NCBI GenBank assembly: GCA_036768485.1
Contig: JAVLUZ010000154.1
Coordinates: forward strand, 5,994,724 to 6,058,723
Reading direction: 5' to 3'
DNA from: Mermis nigrescens
Taxonomy: Eukaryota; Nematoda; Enoplea; Mermithida; Mermithidae
Length of the DNA stretch: 64,000 nt
Both the position numbers and the translations under genes were made by a program. Each line of letters opens with the position of its first letter. The stretch's first letter is position 1. Below, piece by piece: positions 1 to 9,585 of the stretch. The notes under the pieces were generated by a model that was not told the origin of the DNA, ran no database searches, and worked only from the letters and a program-made list of their open reading frames with translations.

Positions 1-658
1 TCACCTAGGCATACTTCACACGCGGCGCAGTCGCCGCGCGGCAAGAAAAAAATGGCGCTAACTGGGCGACCCTTCGCCGCTTCGCTGCCGCTTCGCTTGA
101 TGTTGGCATACTCCACGCAAATTGCCGCAATGATAGCGCATTGATTTCTTTCATAATCGATTTTTTTAAAATCGGTGAAAGCTCATTTAAATTCATTTAT
201 GCGTTTACAATGTAGGTTACCATGTTGGACACCATGCACATATGTATGTATGTACCACTGATGTCGGCTGGTTAGCAGAATCACATATCATTCTGAAAGA
301 GATGGAGGAGGAAGTTTGTTTTACACTTGCTTGTTATCTGCACAGTGCAGGAAAATTCTGCACCTCATTTATCAGTGTTGTATCGAAATCTACGATCCTA
401 AGCAAAAAATGCGTACAGCAAAAATAAAATCACACAACCGAGTGGTCAGAAGCATTCAGGATTCATGCACCTTTTCTATACAAGAAATGACAAAACTTCC
501 AGAATCAATGACTGAACGTCTTGCATCCTGCATGAATTTTTTAACATTATTTATTCAAAAGACAGGTATGTACGCAATAATTAAAAGCTACACAACAAAT
601 TAGAGAAAGTCCAATCAAAAACGTACAAATCCAGTACTGCCACATACGTACTTCTACG
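1..658. other. Repeat-derived intergenic sequence
   Basis: No gene is recognised. The first 130 bases are GC-rich (cgcggcgcagtcgccgcg and similar) and resemble stretches near 1020-1100 and 4040-4210, so they are probably parts of one dispersed repeat. The open frames at 242-603 have no domain I recognise and no splice or codon signal that makes them convincing. Confidence 0.4.
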
Positions 659-900
659 CATACGTGGGCAGCAAGAAAATTCTGGGGGGGTGCAAGATTT
701 TTCAAAGGTCAAAAAATGGTCTTAAAAATGGTGGTATGGTGTAAAAATACCATTTTTTGACGTTTCTCATCAAGAACTATCTATTGGCATCAAAACATTG
801 CGAAAAAAAACGAAAAAAATTTTCAAAAATTAAATTCTGGGGGGTATTTTGGTTTCTCGGGGGAAGCATACCCTCCCCAAACCCCCCATGCCCAGGTGTG
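659..900 (+). mobile_element. MITE family A, hAT-like
   Basis: The element starts CATACGTGGGC and ends with a form of GCCCATGTGTG (here CCCAGGTGTG), which is a short imperfect inverted repeat. It is flanked by an 8-bp duplication, cttctacg (651-658) and cttctatg (901-908). The inside has runs of G near both ends (AATTCTGGGGGG) and an A-rich core, with no coding capacity. Other copies lie at 1879, 8377, 12566 and, damaged, near 34545. An 8-bp duplication with CA...TG ends suggests a hAT-type transposase acting in trans; that is inference. Confidence 0.75.
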
Positions 901-1723
901 CTTCTATGACATTTAAAAATTGACGAAGATCGCTTGCGCTCACGTATACACGTATTTCATTATAGATTCAGAGCAGATCAATACCGGCGCACCTCATTAG
1001 CATTTGCGAGGAAAGTCCAAACGTTTGGACTTCTGCGGCGCGCTGAAAAAATTCGAAAAAATGCTAAAAATAGACATCATTTGCTTCTCGCCGCGCGGTG
1101 ATGTATGCCATAAAAAGCGGCAAAAAATTGGACTTTAGCGAATTTGGTTGCAGCCAGTGATCGGACCAAGGCCTCGGCCTCGGCAAGCCTCGGCGTTTTT
1201 GGAGCCTCGGCCTCGGCGCCGAGGGCAAAGCTAAAAAGTGCCGAGGCGCCGAGGGTTAAAATCAAATTTGAATAAGTTTAATATATCCGTTGAATATTAA
1301 CTATTTAGAATACATCTGCAGTACACAGGCTATTTTTTACCTATAGACTTTTCTTATGGTTTTACTCGCGTACCCAGTTACACCAAGTTACATACAGCAA
1401 AGTGCCAATTTATTATTCATGTGATGACTTAGTTTTAATTGTCATGCTCGCTACATGGATCGGAAACACACATTCCCAAAGGGGTGAGGGAGGGTTATAA
1501 CCCTCCTCTCAAGGTACAAGACTCAAGTCACTGTCAGACGATTTTTGGTGCAAACCTTTTGAATAATTTTTGAAGTTAATTTTTACTATGGCAAAAGTGC
1601 AGCTAACTATTAGAATTTCACGAAGTGATACAGTATTTTTGAATGTGAGCAAGAGTAAATAGACAAACTATCACTATGAAGCATGCATGCAACAGCTCAA
1701 AATTTTCGTAAGGGGCTCCTCGG

Positions 1724-2236
1724 CATACATGTAACGGCTTGAAATTTTGGGTAGGGGTCCCTGGCCATTTTTAGAAGGAGGGGGATTAGCGACTCTAATC
1801 TTATGTCAAAAATGGCAAAAGCACCTAAAAATAGCCAACAAAGCGCAAATTTTCGCCAGAAGTGGGAAGGGTGGGTTGCATAGGTGGGCAGCACCAAAAT
1901 TCTGGGGGGTGAAAAAATTTCAGGGGGGTGAAAAAATTTTTAAAGGTCAAAAATGGCCTTAAAAATGGTGGTATGGCAGAAAAAAACACCATTTTTCGAC
2001 GTTTCTCATCAAGCTCTATCCAATGGCATCAAAAAATTGCTAAAAAAGCAAAAAAAAATTTTTCTGGGGGGAATATTTTGATTTCTGAGGGGGTATTTCA
2101 ACTTCTGGGGGGTGCATACCCCCCCAAACCCCCACGCCCATGTGTGGTGGGTTGACGTTGGAGGGAAGGGTGTGGCGAGGATGTCCAACCCTGGGTAAAT
2201 GGGGAATTTCCCAAACCCCCTGTTACACGTATGGTT
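1724..2236. mobile_element. MITE family C, split by a nested family A copy
   Basis: It starts CATACATGTAACGGC and ends near CCTGTTACACGTATG, the family C terminal inverted repeat. The interior has the usual family C order: an ATTTTGGGT/GGGGTCCC block, an A-rich core, then G-rich sequence. A family A element at 1879-2146 interrupts it. The flanks show no clean duplication, so the ends are approximate. A second, partial family C segment follows directly (about 2237-2330). Confidence 0.55.
1879..2146 (+). mobile_element. MITE family A, nested, exact 8-bp duplication
   Basis: It runs from CATAGGTGGGC to GCCCATGTGTG, with perfect flanking duplications gtgggttg at 1871-1878 and 2147-2154. This copy defines the family ends unambiguously. 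It sits inside a family C element, so it inserted later. Confidence 0.85.
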
Positions 2237-2900
2237 TTTGGCCATTTTTATGGGAGAGGGGGTAAATGATCACGAATTTTCGGCCGAAAATCGCAAAAAT
2301 GCACCTAAAAAGGCCAATAAATGCAGGTTATGCCAAAAATCAGTTTCGGCTCGTGCATTTTTTTTGGAGCCATTTTTATACAATGTTAAAATACTTTCTT
2401 GGACTAAGTGATATTTATGATATCGTTTTTCAGTATATTTTAGGAAATTTCAAAAAATTTTCGGCGCTTCGCGCAAAATATCGCTAATATACTGTATTTA
2501 GATTGAAGCAGGGGAAATAAACACTCCAAAATCAATTTTTGTGTAATCTAGGCATCTTTATGCAGATTTAAAAATGTTTTGTATCTATTTATACTGTTTT
2601 TAAAAATTTTAGGCAAAAAAAGTACTATTTAATAACTTTGCACTTTTTTGCCGTTCAAAGAAAAAATTGACTAATTTATCCTGATGTTGCATTGGATTTC
2701 TACGCACAGTAGTGCTTATTACAAGATTTAATTGGCATATTACAATATCTGTAATATTTCTGATTTTGTAGTACAAGTTGTTTTAGCTTTCTCAGTCGAA
2801 TTTTATGTGTAAATTTCATCAAAAGCTGATAAAAATTTCGACGCTTCGCGCCGAACTAATATTATCAACTAAATTCAAGCCGAGTTATCACATTTAGGGT

Positions 2901-3283
2901 CACGTTTTTTGTATTCGGCAAAGATTTTTCCTAATGTACAGAATCTTTTCAGGACCATCTACATACACAAAGATTTTTGGAGAGACAAAAACTGTAAAAA
3001 GGTTTAAAATTTCCGAAAATTTTCGGCGCATCAGTAATTGCCTGTCCTATATATCTTTAAAATAGTAGAATTTGCATTTAGAATGGAAAAATGTCAAATA
3101 TTCAGAAACCCAGGAATTAGCTAAGATACACTACCAGAGGTCGAAAAACCCTGTTTTACCACACTAAATCGCTACTGTACAATACTATGATAGTACACAA
3201 AAATTTGCATTTACAAAATGTTCAAAGACTTTTGGATACCATCTTTGCACACGTAAAAAGGTATCTTGCACAGAAAAACACTG
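2901..3283 (+). mobile_element. Family D element (GTACAAAG repeats), hAT-like
   Basis: It begins CACGTTTTTTGTATTCGGC and ends with AAAAACACTG, flanked by tttagggt (2893-2900) and tttaggac (3284-3291), matching at 6 of 8 bases. Near both ends are degenerate copies of a GTACAAAGA motif. The centre carries a decayed copy of the GGCGCTTCGCGCC hairpin. The frame at 3185-3388 lies across its right end and is not a gene. Confidence 0.7.
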
Positions 3284-4211
3284 TTTAGGACTGCATGCCA
3301 GTTGCAGGTCACACACTGGCAGTATGTAAAAATGTGTATGTTTAAAAATATATTTATATAAAATATCTACAAAAATTTGTTCGCTCATACAAAGACACTA
3401 CTCAATTTACTGGTCCCCCATTTTGGGATTTCACCCTTCCCTCATCTCTGGACCTTGGGAAACTATGACCGGAAAGTACAGTGCAGTTTCCGTCATATTA
3501 CCTGCCACACCAGAATTTGGATGACTGAAAAAACGTGTTTAAATATGCATTACTGCAAAAGCGAGCACAACAAGGGCTACAGTTCTGTCTTTACTTATCT
3601 TATTTCGTTTGTTCGTTCATTTCTTTGACACTGTTTTCTTATATATAGTAATAAAAGTTTTTAAGTGCTTGTTCAGCCATATTTTTTATAAACTTTTCCA
3701 AGTCTTCATCAAAGGCAACTTGTTAAATTAAGTATGTTTTCATGCTGCTGACTTTATTCAATAAATCCTTCACACATTTAATCAACTATTATTGAAAATA
3801 AAAATGAATTGTTTGACATTCGATAAAGTGTTTAATATTACGATTATTCTCTAGCTCATGTGCACACAAAATATTCTAAGAGTACTATTTATGGGTATAG
3901 GTATATAAGCTTGACCCTCAGCATTACCCTCGGCCTCGGCCTCGGCCTCGGCCGAGGCAAGGATTCTAAGTCGCCTCGGCCTCGGCCGAGGCCGAGGAAT
4001 CCAAAAGTACCCTCGGTCCGATCACTGGTTGCAGCGCGGCAGCCCCTTTAAAATTGCCTTGGGCCGCTTGAAGTATGCCTTGAAATGCGGCGAGGCAAAC
4101 TTCGCGCCTCACCGTGCGGCACCAGGAAGTATGCCATGGGTCAGCACGAATTTGTCGCGGTGACTGCTGCGCAAATTTGCGCCATTCACCGCGCCACGTG
4201 AAGTATGTTTC

Positions 4212-4475
4212 GGGCTTTACATAGACTTTAAAAGCTTTTACCATTAATTCGATATTTTTTGAGACAAAGCTTTTCTGGATCAGTGATACAACTCGAGAAG
4301 CTTTAGACGCAGTGTTTACACAATGAATGTTATAAGATAGGTCATCACTAATATACACTCCCAAATCCTTAATAGATCCTTCAGAAACAATTAAATCTTT
4401 GGCATTCGTGTAGCTGGTACACATATGTATTAACATAGTCATATTATAAGGGCATATGTGTGCGGTCGATAGCAT
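4212..4475 (-). pseudogene. CR1-like reverse transcriptase C-terminal fragment
   Basis: The minus-strand frame reads KDLGVYISDDLSYNIHC, then SKASRVVSLIQKSF, then AFKVYVKPE. This is the conserved block after the polymerase palm in CR1/Jockey-type non-LTR retrotransposons (LGV.i...L....H...i..KA.R....i...F). It is cut off at its C-terminus, where the frame runs into unrelated GC-rich repeat sequence below about 4212. No other part of the element is visible nearby, so it is a dead fragment. The family call is from memory of the motif and is not resolved to a clade. Confidence 0.65.
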
Positions 4476-4484
4476 CTGAGGAAA

Positions 4485-4572
4485 CGGGAGAAAGTTGCTG
4501 GCAGTCGGATTCGAAACGTGGACCCCTTGCTCTAAAGTCCAGAACCATAACCAATCGACTAACGCTGGTTAA
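4485..4572 (-). repeat. tRNA-like Pol III promoter sequence, SINE-like
   Basis: On the minus strand, a box A-like TTAGTCGATTGGTTATGG is followed about 35 bases later by a box B-like TTTCGAATCCG. The spacing suits a tRNA-derived SINE. The acceptor and T-stem arms do not pair, so I do not call a functional tRNA gene. It directly precedes (on the minus strand) the CR1-like fragment. Confidence 0.45.
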
Positions 4573-4642
4573 TTTTGATAAAGATTGCAAGGTATTTGTG
4601 GTGTTTTGCTGGTTTACCAGCTGATTAGGCTTAGGCTTAGTA

Positions 4643-5155
4643 TCATGGACTGACCAAAATGTTGGTGCCAGCGTTTAAAATAAGCCCGAGTAATGGGATG
4701 CGACGAGCGGAGCAATTCACCTTAATGTCTCCAACAACCAAATCATTAGGCGATAACCGCTTAACCATTTCACCGAGATGATCAATTGTAAGTATAGAGG
4801 AATGTTCAACGATAAATACTGTTAAATTTAATTCAGCTTTCTTAACTGCCGCAGTAGAGCTCGCCTGCTCTTTTCGATATGTAAATCCGAGGGCACTCGT
4901 TAATGGGTGCAGGTGTTCACAACTTTCAAAGTCACTAATGGCTTTAATGTGCTTGGCCGTTTTAACATGATCAGGAAGAGCATTGCGTTTTGGGCGTAGA
5001 TTAGCAGAACATAATTTACAGTGAGCAGAACCGTCTGAGCTTTCTACTAGCCACAATTTGAAATTTGGTTCCCAAAGCCAAGACTTGACAAATGCATGAG
5101 TTCCGGACTTGCGTCTTTTTAACCGGTGATGGCATAGTTGACTAGAATTATGCCC
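4643..5155 (-). pseudogene. hAT-type transposase N-terminal fragment (zinc finger)
   Basis: The minus-strand frame holds a finger, C-K-L-C-S then spaced His (PDHVKTAKHIKA), preceded by tryptophan-rich WLWEPNFKLWLVES. It continues into a segment (KAELNLTVFIVEHSS, then IDHLGEMVKRLSP) typical of the hAT-related host and transposon proteins with a TTF/C2H2-type finger and a DUF4371-like domain. The open frame extends upstream of the first ATG-like codon to about 5155. The rest of the transposase, including the catalytic and dimerisation parts, is absent. It is probably a remnant of an autonomous hAT element. Confidence 0.6.
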
Positions 5156-5224
5156 TGAAAAGCAGCGATCAGTTTACATAGGTAAAAAACCAATAGCGAG
5201 TGACAAACAAAGTACAGAATTACA

Positions 5225-6705
5225 CACTAGCGTAGCCAGTGGGGGGAAGGGGGAATCCCCCTTGGGGAAAATTTTTACATGTTCAAAAAGTGAGCAATAT
5301 GGTTGCGTGATGCTGTTTTGCGATGAAAAATCGAAAAATTCGGTGCTTCGCGCCGGTTTATTCTATTATTTGGCAGTTTCTACCGTTTTATTGGTGGAAA
5401 ATCAAAAATTAGCGCTTCGCACGCATAAGAAGCATTTTGGAATTTTTTCTAATATGGTTTTGTCTCCGATTCTCCTAAAACTACTTTTTTGATAGATTCG
5501 AGTACGCTGAGTCTAGAAATGAAAAGCGTTTGGGGGGCTGACGAATATTTGTGGCAATAGAGCCCTTCAAACTTGCAAAAAACGTGTTTATTCCAATGTT
5601 CTAAGGGCTCTATCTCCTCGAATATTCGTCAACCGCCTAAACGCTTTGTTTTTCTGGACTCACCGTTTTCGAATCTATCAAAAAAAATTGTTTTTAGGAG
5701 AATCGGTGACAAAAAAATTTTCGAAAAAAAAATTATGCGAAAAAAAATTATGCTAAACCCAATTTTTAATTTCTACATTACAGTTCTGACCTTAACAAAG
5801 CCGAAGCAGGGTGTAATCGATTCATCACGGTTATTTTAGACTTGCCGTGCATATCAAATTGGTGCCAGCTGATGGTCTAAGCCTAAGGCACAATTGGGGC
5901 AAAAATTGCTCCGCTCGCTTCGCTCGCTCCGCAATTTTCGCCCCAATTGTCTCAGGCTTAGACCATCAGCTGGCACCAATGTGAATACACTTTCTAAGCC
6001 TAAGCCTAAGATGTTCGTATAAGCAAGCTGGTGAGTTGTGGGCAAGTATCTATGTATTTGCCAAAAATTTAGCTTGCATGGATCTAATCACCAAATTTTA
6101 TCTAATATGGTTTTTTTCTCAATTTTCCCGATAACAGTGTTTTTACGCTTTTTTAACGTCAGAACTGTAATGTATAAATGTTAAAAATGGGGTTTAGCAT
6201 ATTGTTTTTTTGCATAATTTTTTTTATCCAAAAAATTTTTTTGTCACCGATTCTCCTGAAAATAATTTTTTCTGAAAGATTCTACAACGCTGAGTCCAGA
6301 AACAAAAGCGTTTAGGGGGCTGACGAATATTTGTGGAGATGGAGCCCTAAGGACATCGAAATAATCACGTTTTTTGCAAGTTTGAAGGGCTCTATCTCCA
6401 CAAATATCCGTCAGCCCCCTTAACGCTTTTCATTTCTGGACTCAGCGTCCTCGAATCTATCAGAAAAAATTATTTTTAGGAAAATTGGAGACAAAACCAT
6501 ATTAGAAACTTTAGCCAGCATTTCTTCCGTCAAAAACATGAAAAAATTTTTGAGAAAATTTATTTTTTAATGGCTTAAATCGTGCAGGATGATGTGAAAA
6601 GCCCAAAAAACACGTTATTTAACGGCCCGCGCATTTTTACGCGTTTTTTTAGACGAAAAAAATTTCTTTGGAATTCCCCTGGCGAAAATCCTGGCTACGC
6701 CTATG
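5225..6705. mobile_element. Palindrome-rich hAT-like element, GCGTAGCCAG ends
   Basis: The left end CACTAGCGTAGCCAG and the right end CTGGCTACGCCTATG are inverted repeats, flanked by a perfect 8-bp duplication, gaattaca (5217-5224 and 6706-6713). The interior is built of two hairpin blocks (about 5460-5725 and 6240-6500). Both contain AAGCGTTT...GGGGGCTGACGAATATTTGTGG-type arms and are inverted copies of one another. A separate GC-rich hairpin sits at 5862-5980. No coding capacity is seen. Confidence 0.8.
5862..5980. repeat. Near-perfect hairpin, about 50-bp arms
   Basis: The left arm begins TTGGTGCCAGCTGATGGTCT and the right arm ends AGACCATCAGCTGGCACCAA. Between them is a second palindromic block around CAATTGGGGC...GCCCCAATTG, with an AT/GC loop of GCTCGC repeats (GCTCCGCTCGCTTCGCTCGC). 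It interrupts the element at 5225-6705 and may be a separate foldback insertion. A related GCTTAGGCTTAG / TTGGTGCCAGC sequence is at 4625-4675. Confidence 0.7.
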
Positions 6706-6899
6706 GAATTACATAAAGTACAAAGACACAACATGAGGCGAGTACTGACTGAATAGCAAGTGATTTGACGACTTAATGTGTAAGTAGTAAAGTTAGAGGT
6801 GAACAAGGTCGAGCGATATTGAGAAGTGTGTGTGGTGTGTATGGTTACTTCCTACAGTAAGCAAATGTGAAGCAAGAACATGCAGCATGGCAATAACCT

Positions 6900-7050
6900 G
6901 ATTCAGACAAAATTTTAAAACCGGACAAAAGCGGACCAACTGCTTAAAAAACCGGACATCGAAAACCGGCCATGACCGCCGACCGGACAAAACCGGACAT
7001 CAAGCCTGAAAACCGGACAAAAAGTGTCCGGTTTCCGGCCAAGTTGGCAA
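6900..7050. repeat. AACCGGACA repeats, end of a hAT-like element
   Basis: AAAACCGGACA recurs at least six times, and the block ends CCAAGTTGGCAACCCTG. Read from the other strand, this is a CAGGGTTGCCAAC terminus followed by subterminal repeats, as many hAT elements have. I did not find the matching second end, so the element is truncated or its far end is unrecognised. Confidence 0.45.
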
Positions 7051-7350
7051 CCCTGCAATGAATGAATGCTTAGTTTGTTTGAAGCAAGGAGAATCACAGT
7101 AATCAATATCGTTTCCCTAATACGGAAAGTAATCTTAGTTTCGATCACTGACTGCTCTACCCCAATATTACAAACAGTCATGGTAAATAGGTATTTGTCT
7201 GCGCCAGAGTAAGGCTGAGGGACCATAACACTGTAGTATTTCAGTATCGAACATGATAAAAATTACCATCTCTAAGGTAGAAATGGTGTTAATATCGTGA
7301 TTAACTAAAACAGGTTAGAGGCGTGAAATCAAAATCGCGGCGTTCATGGA

Positions 7351-7897
7351 TAGTCTGTTTCATTTGTTCGAGAACTTTATAGTCAATTCTTCTAAGGGCT
7401 ACAGTAAGCGAAACAAGACGAATTATTGTAATTCGGCAGATAAGCTCAGTGAGGACGAGTGGCTGGAATTCTTCCATTTTTAATGCACTAATCCGCCTAT
7501 ATAAATTTAATTTAGGCATAATCAGTACTAAGACATACTACAGTAAGTGCGATAAATAAAAAGCTATCGGGTGGAATCGAACCCAGTTGCCTCGACACGA
7601 CAAGCAGACGTTTTACCACTGAGCTATGAGGGAGTTCGCGGCGTTTCTAAACATTTTAGTCTATTGTGTTTAAAGTGTCAACTAAGGATAAGCTGAATGC
7701 GCGATTTTTATCTGTAAGTTGATTAATTTGCTGGAAGACGATAATAAATTATGTCGCAAAAATGTTATTGAAAAACCCTTCTCTGCTACGTAACTACAGT
7801 GAGATCTAGCGAACTACAGTAAATAAGAAAGCAGGGGTTACTGTAGCCTCCGAAAACATTTACTGAAAAAGCTATCGGATAAATGAAACAGACTATA
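7351..7897. mobile_element. Tc1/mariner-like MITE with a tRNA-like insert
   Basis: The ends TAGTCTGTTTCATTT and AAATGAAACAGACTATA are inverted repeats bounded by TA, as expected for Tc1/mariner elements. The same terminus (TAGTCTGTTCCATT) bounds elements at 15928, 16368 and 61843. A tRNA-like sequence lies at about 7563-7633 on the minus strand. The open frame at 7301-7519 overlaps the left end and is not considered a gene. Confidence 0.7.
7563..7633 (-). repeat. tRNA-like sequence with box A and box B, not a valid tRNA
   Basis: On the minus strand TAGCTCAGTGGT fits box A and GGTTCGATTCC fits box B exactly. However, CTGGG does not pair with CCACC in the T-arm, and the acceptor ends do not match, so a functional tRNA is unlikely. 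It sits inside the MITE at 7351-7897 and is best read as a tRNA-derived (SINE-type) insert. Confidence 0.5.
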
Positions 7898-8376
7898 GTC
7901 ACGTTTACAAGTACATACATATGTGCTTAGGTAGACTGATAGCCCTGCCTATTAAAATAAGAGTTGAACAACGAGTCTGACTAGACGTCTGTATATATGT
8001 AACTTAATACAAAGACTGACAAAAACCGATTTTGATATAGACTCACTTGTTTCCATAGAAACTGTAATTATGCATCAACGTTCAGAACTGAGGACGCACG
8101 AAATCGAGCTCTTCTGTAGCAGGTGTGTCGGTGCATACATACACATTGTGCCAGAACAAAAGCCATCTTCATGTTTACCTATTTTTATGTAGTTGTTTCC
8201 AAAAAAATTGGGCGCAAGTTTTAAAAACTGTCGACGCTCAGGTATGTGAAACTCTGTAGTTGAATAATACTTATTCACCAAAACATATTAAGTTGGATCA
8301 TCAGCTCAACAAATTTGCCCTTATCAATCAAAAATTAATCACAAAGAGACTTACAAACGTACATAGTACCTACAAC
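7898..8376. other. Intergenic stretch, nothing recognised
   Basis: It is AT-rich with scattered CTACAGT-like words. The frame at 8075-8281 (minus) has no domain I recognise, no splice context and no repeat partner. I see no RNA gene or regulatory pattern. Confidence 0.4.
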
Positions 8377-8616
8377 CATACGTGGGCAGCAAGAAAATTC
8401 TGGGGGGTCCAAGATTTTTGAAGGTCAAAAAATGGCCTTAAAAATGTTGATATGGCGATAAAAACACCATTTTTCGACGTTTCTCATCAAGCACTATCCA
8501 TTGGCATCAAAAGATTGCGAAAAAAAACGAAAAAAATTTCAAAAATTGATTTCTGGGGGGGTCTTTTTGTTTCTGGGGGGTCCAGACCCCCCCAGATCCC
8601 CCCACGCCCATGTGTG
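8377..8616 (+). mobile_element. MITE family A
   Basis: It runs from CATACGTGGGC to GCCCATGTGTG, flanked by cctacaac at 8369-8376 and 8617-8624, an exact 8-bp duplication. It is very similar along its length to the copy at 659-900, including the CTTAAAAATG and GACGTTTCTCATCAAG core words. Confidence 0.85.
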
Positions 8617-9381
8617 CCTACAACATGTGTAGTTTTGCAGTCGGCATTTAGTCAGCTACCCACGCAAGGACAGGCCGGCGCGCCCTCCCTTAAAACCGAT
8701 AGGCCATCACAATTAAAGTCTGCTTCACATAAGTTTGTGCATAAATTCTAAGACTTTACATCGGCAGTAAGCCGAGGGTTACTATAATTATATATTAGAT
8801 CAATGCTATAATCGCAATCTGTCAGCTTGTCAGAGATGGTTTTAAAATTTATGACCGAAGTTGTGTGAAAGAGACGATAAATCTTCGGTGCTATTTCTGG
8901 CAATTTACCCAATCAGACCACACCCAGAATTCGGTTGCCGCAATGTAGGTATATATGGTTGAATCCACCCCCTCACCCTAGTGCATGACCACAATTCACC
9001 GTCTCCAGGAACAAGGTTTCATTTTTGAGAAATTTGCATTGTTGCAATTACCCTAGATAGATTTTGATCGAAAAATCGAGAAATGAAGTTCTTTCTTTCC
9101 ATTGTTAAAATCATAGCTTCCAAAGCTTCTTCTCTGCTGCATGTGTAATTGAAGCCAAGAAACTATTTTTTATACAATAGTAATATACTCGTTCGTATGT
9201 ACATGTGAGATGCACTTTCTACAAAATATGACATAAACAATAGCCACGTTTAAATTACCAATCCATTTTACACTGTCGAACATTATTAAGATTAAAAAAA
9301 CTTTACAAAACGTCAGGCACTAATGATGGTATAGTATCAATGCGACGACGGAAGAAACATCCGAATTATATGAGATCAGCA
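8617..9381. other. Region downstream of the NUDT2-like gene
   Basis: This should include the 3' UTR of the minus-strand Ap4A hydrolase. I find no clear AATAAA in the first few hundred bases past the stop, so the polyadenylation site is not assigned. No other gene is seen. Confidence 0.35.
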
Positions 9382-9585
9382 TTACACTCCGCTTTCGAAT
9401 AAAAACTCATCGGAAGCTCTAATCAAATCTTCCGTATGTTCGTGTACGAGTCGATTGCCTAAATTGTTGGCAGGGAGCCAAGCGTATTCCGAATGTTCGC
9501 TAGAAAGAATGACCGCCGTGTCGCACGCTTTCGAATCAACTATCTTGGCGAGCCAATATTTTACCATTTTGGGCTTACCCCTCGC
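9382..9585 (-). CDS. NUDT2: Ap4A hydrolase (NUDT2-like), exon 2
   Basis: This last coding exon is 67 codons plus TAA. It starts after a ctatttatag acceptor, giving ARGKPKMVKYWLAKI, and then includes LSSEHSEYAWL. Both blocks match the C-terminal half of animal asymmetric bis(5'-nucleosyl) tetraphosphatases, where the glutamates of the HEH/HEHSEY region help bind metal and substrate. The stop follows FESGV. It joins in phase 0 to the exon at 14482-14735 across a 4.9 kb intron with an unusual GC donor. Confidence is high for family and exon limits; the function is inferred from the family. Confidence 0.85.
   Translation of the reverse strand, partial: ARGKPKMVKYWLAKIVDSKACDTAVILSSEHSEYAWLPANNLGNRLVHEHTEDLIRASDEFLFESGV

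Larger units (their letters stand above)
1155..4027. mobile_element. Composite hAT-like element, CAGTGATCGGACC ends with CCTCGG arrays
   Basis: The left end CAGTGATCGGACC (1155) and the right end GGTCCGATCACTG (4027) are exact inverted repeats, and both are flanked by a perfect 8-bp duplication, gttgcagc (1147-1154 and 4028-4035). Just inside each end is a CCTCGG/CCGAGG hexamer array (about 1170-1260 and 3925-4015). The interior holds other elements: a family C element near 1724-2236 with a family A element in it, and a family D element at 2901-3283. No transposase frame was found, so it is non-autonomous or decayed. It belongs with the elements at 30846 and 37787. Confidence 0.8.

Noticed and set aside
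3966..4220. C-terminal part of the 169-residue frame (EWRKFAQQSPRQIRADPW onwards)
   Set aside because: Only the first 88 residues are CR1-like. The rest is translation of a GC-rich repeat.
4485..4572. Leucine-type tRNA gene on the minus strand
   Set aside because: Only the promoter boxes fit. The acceptor arm does not close, so it is called SINE-like.
7563..7633. Functional tRNA gene on the minus strand
   Set aside because: Box A and B are good, but acceptor and T-arm do not pair, and the sequence sits inside a MITE.
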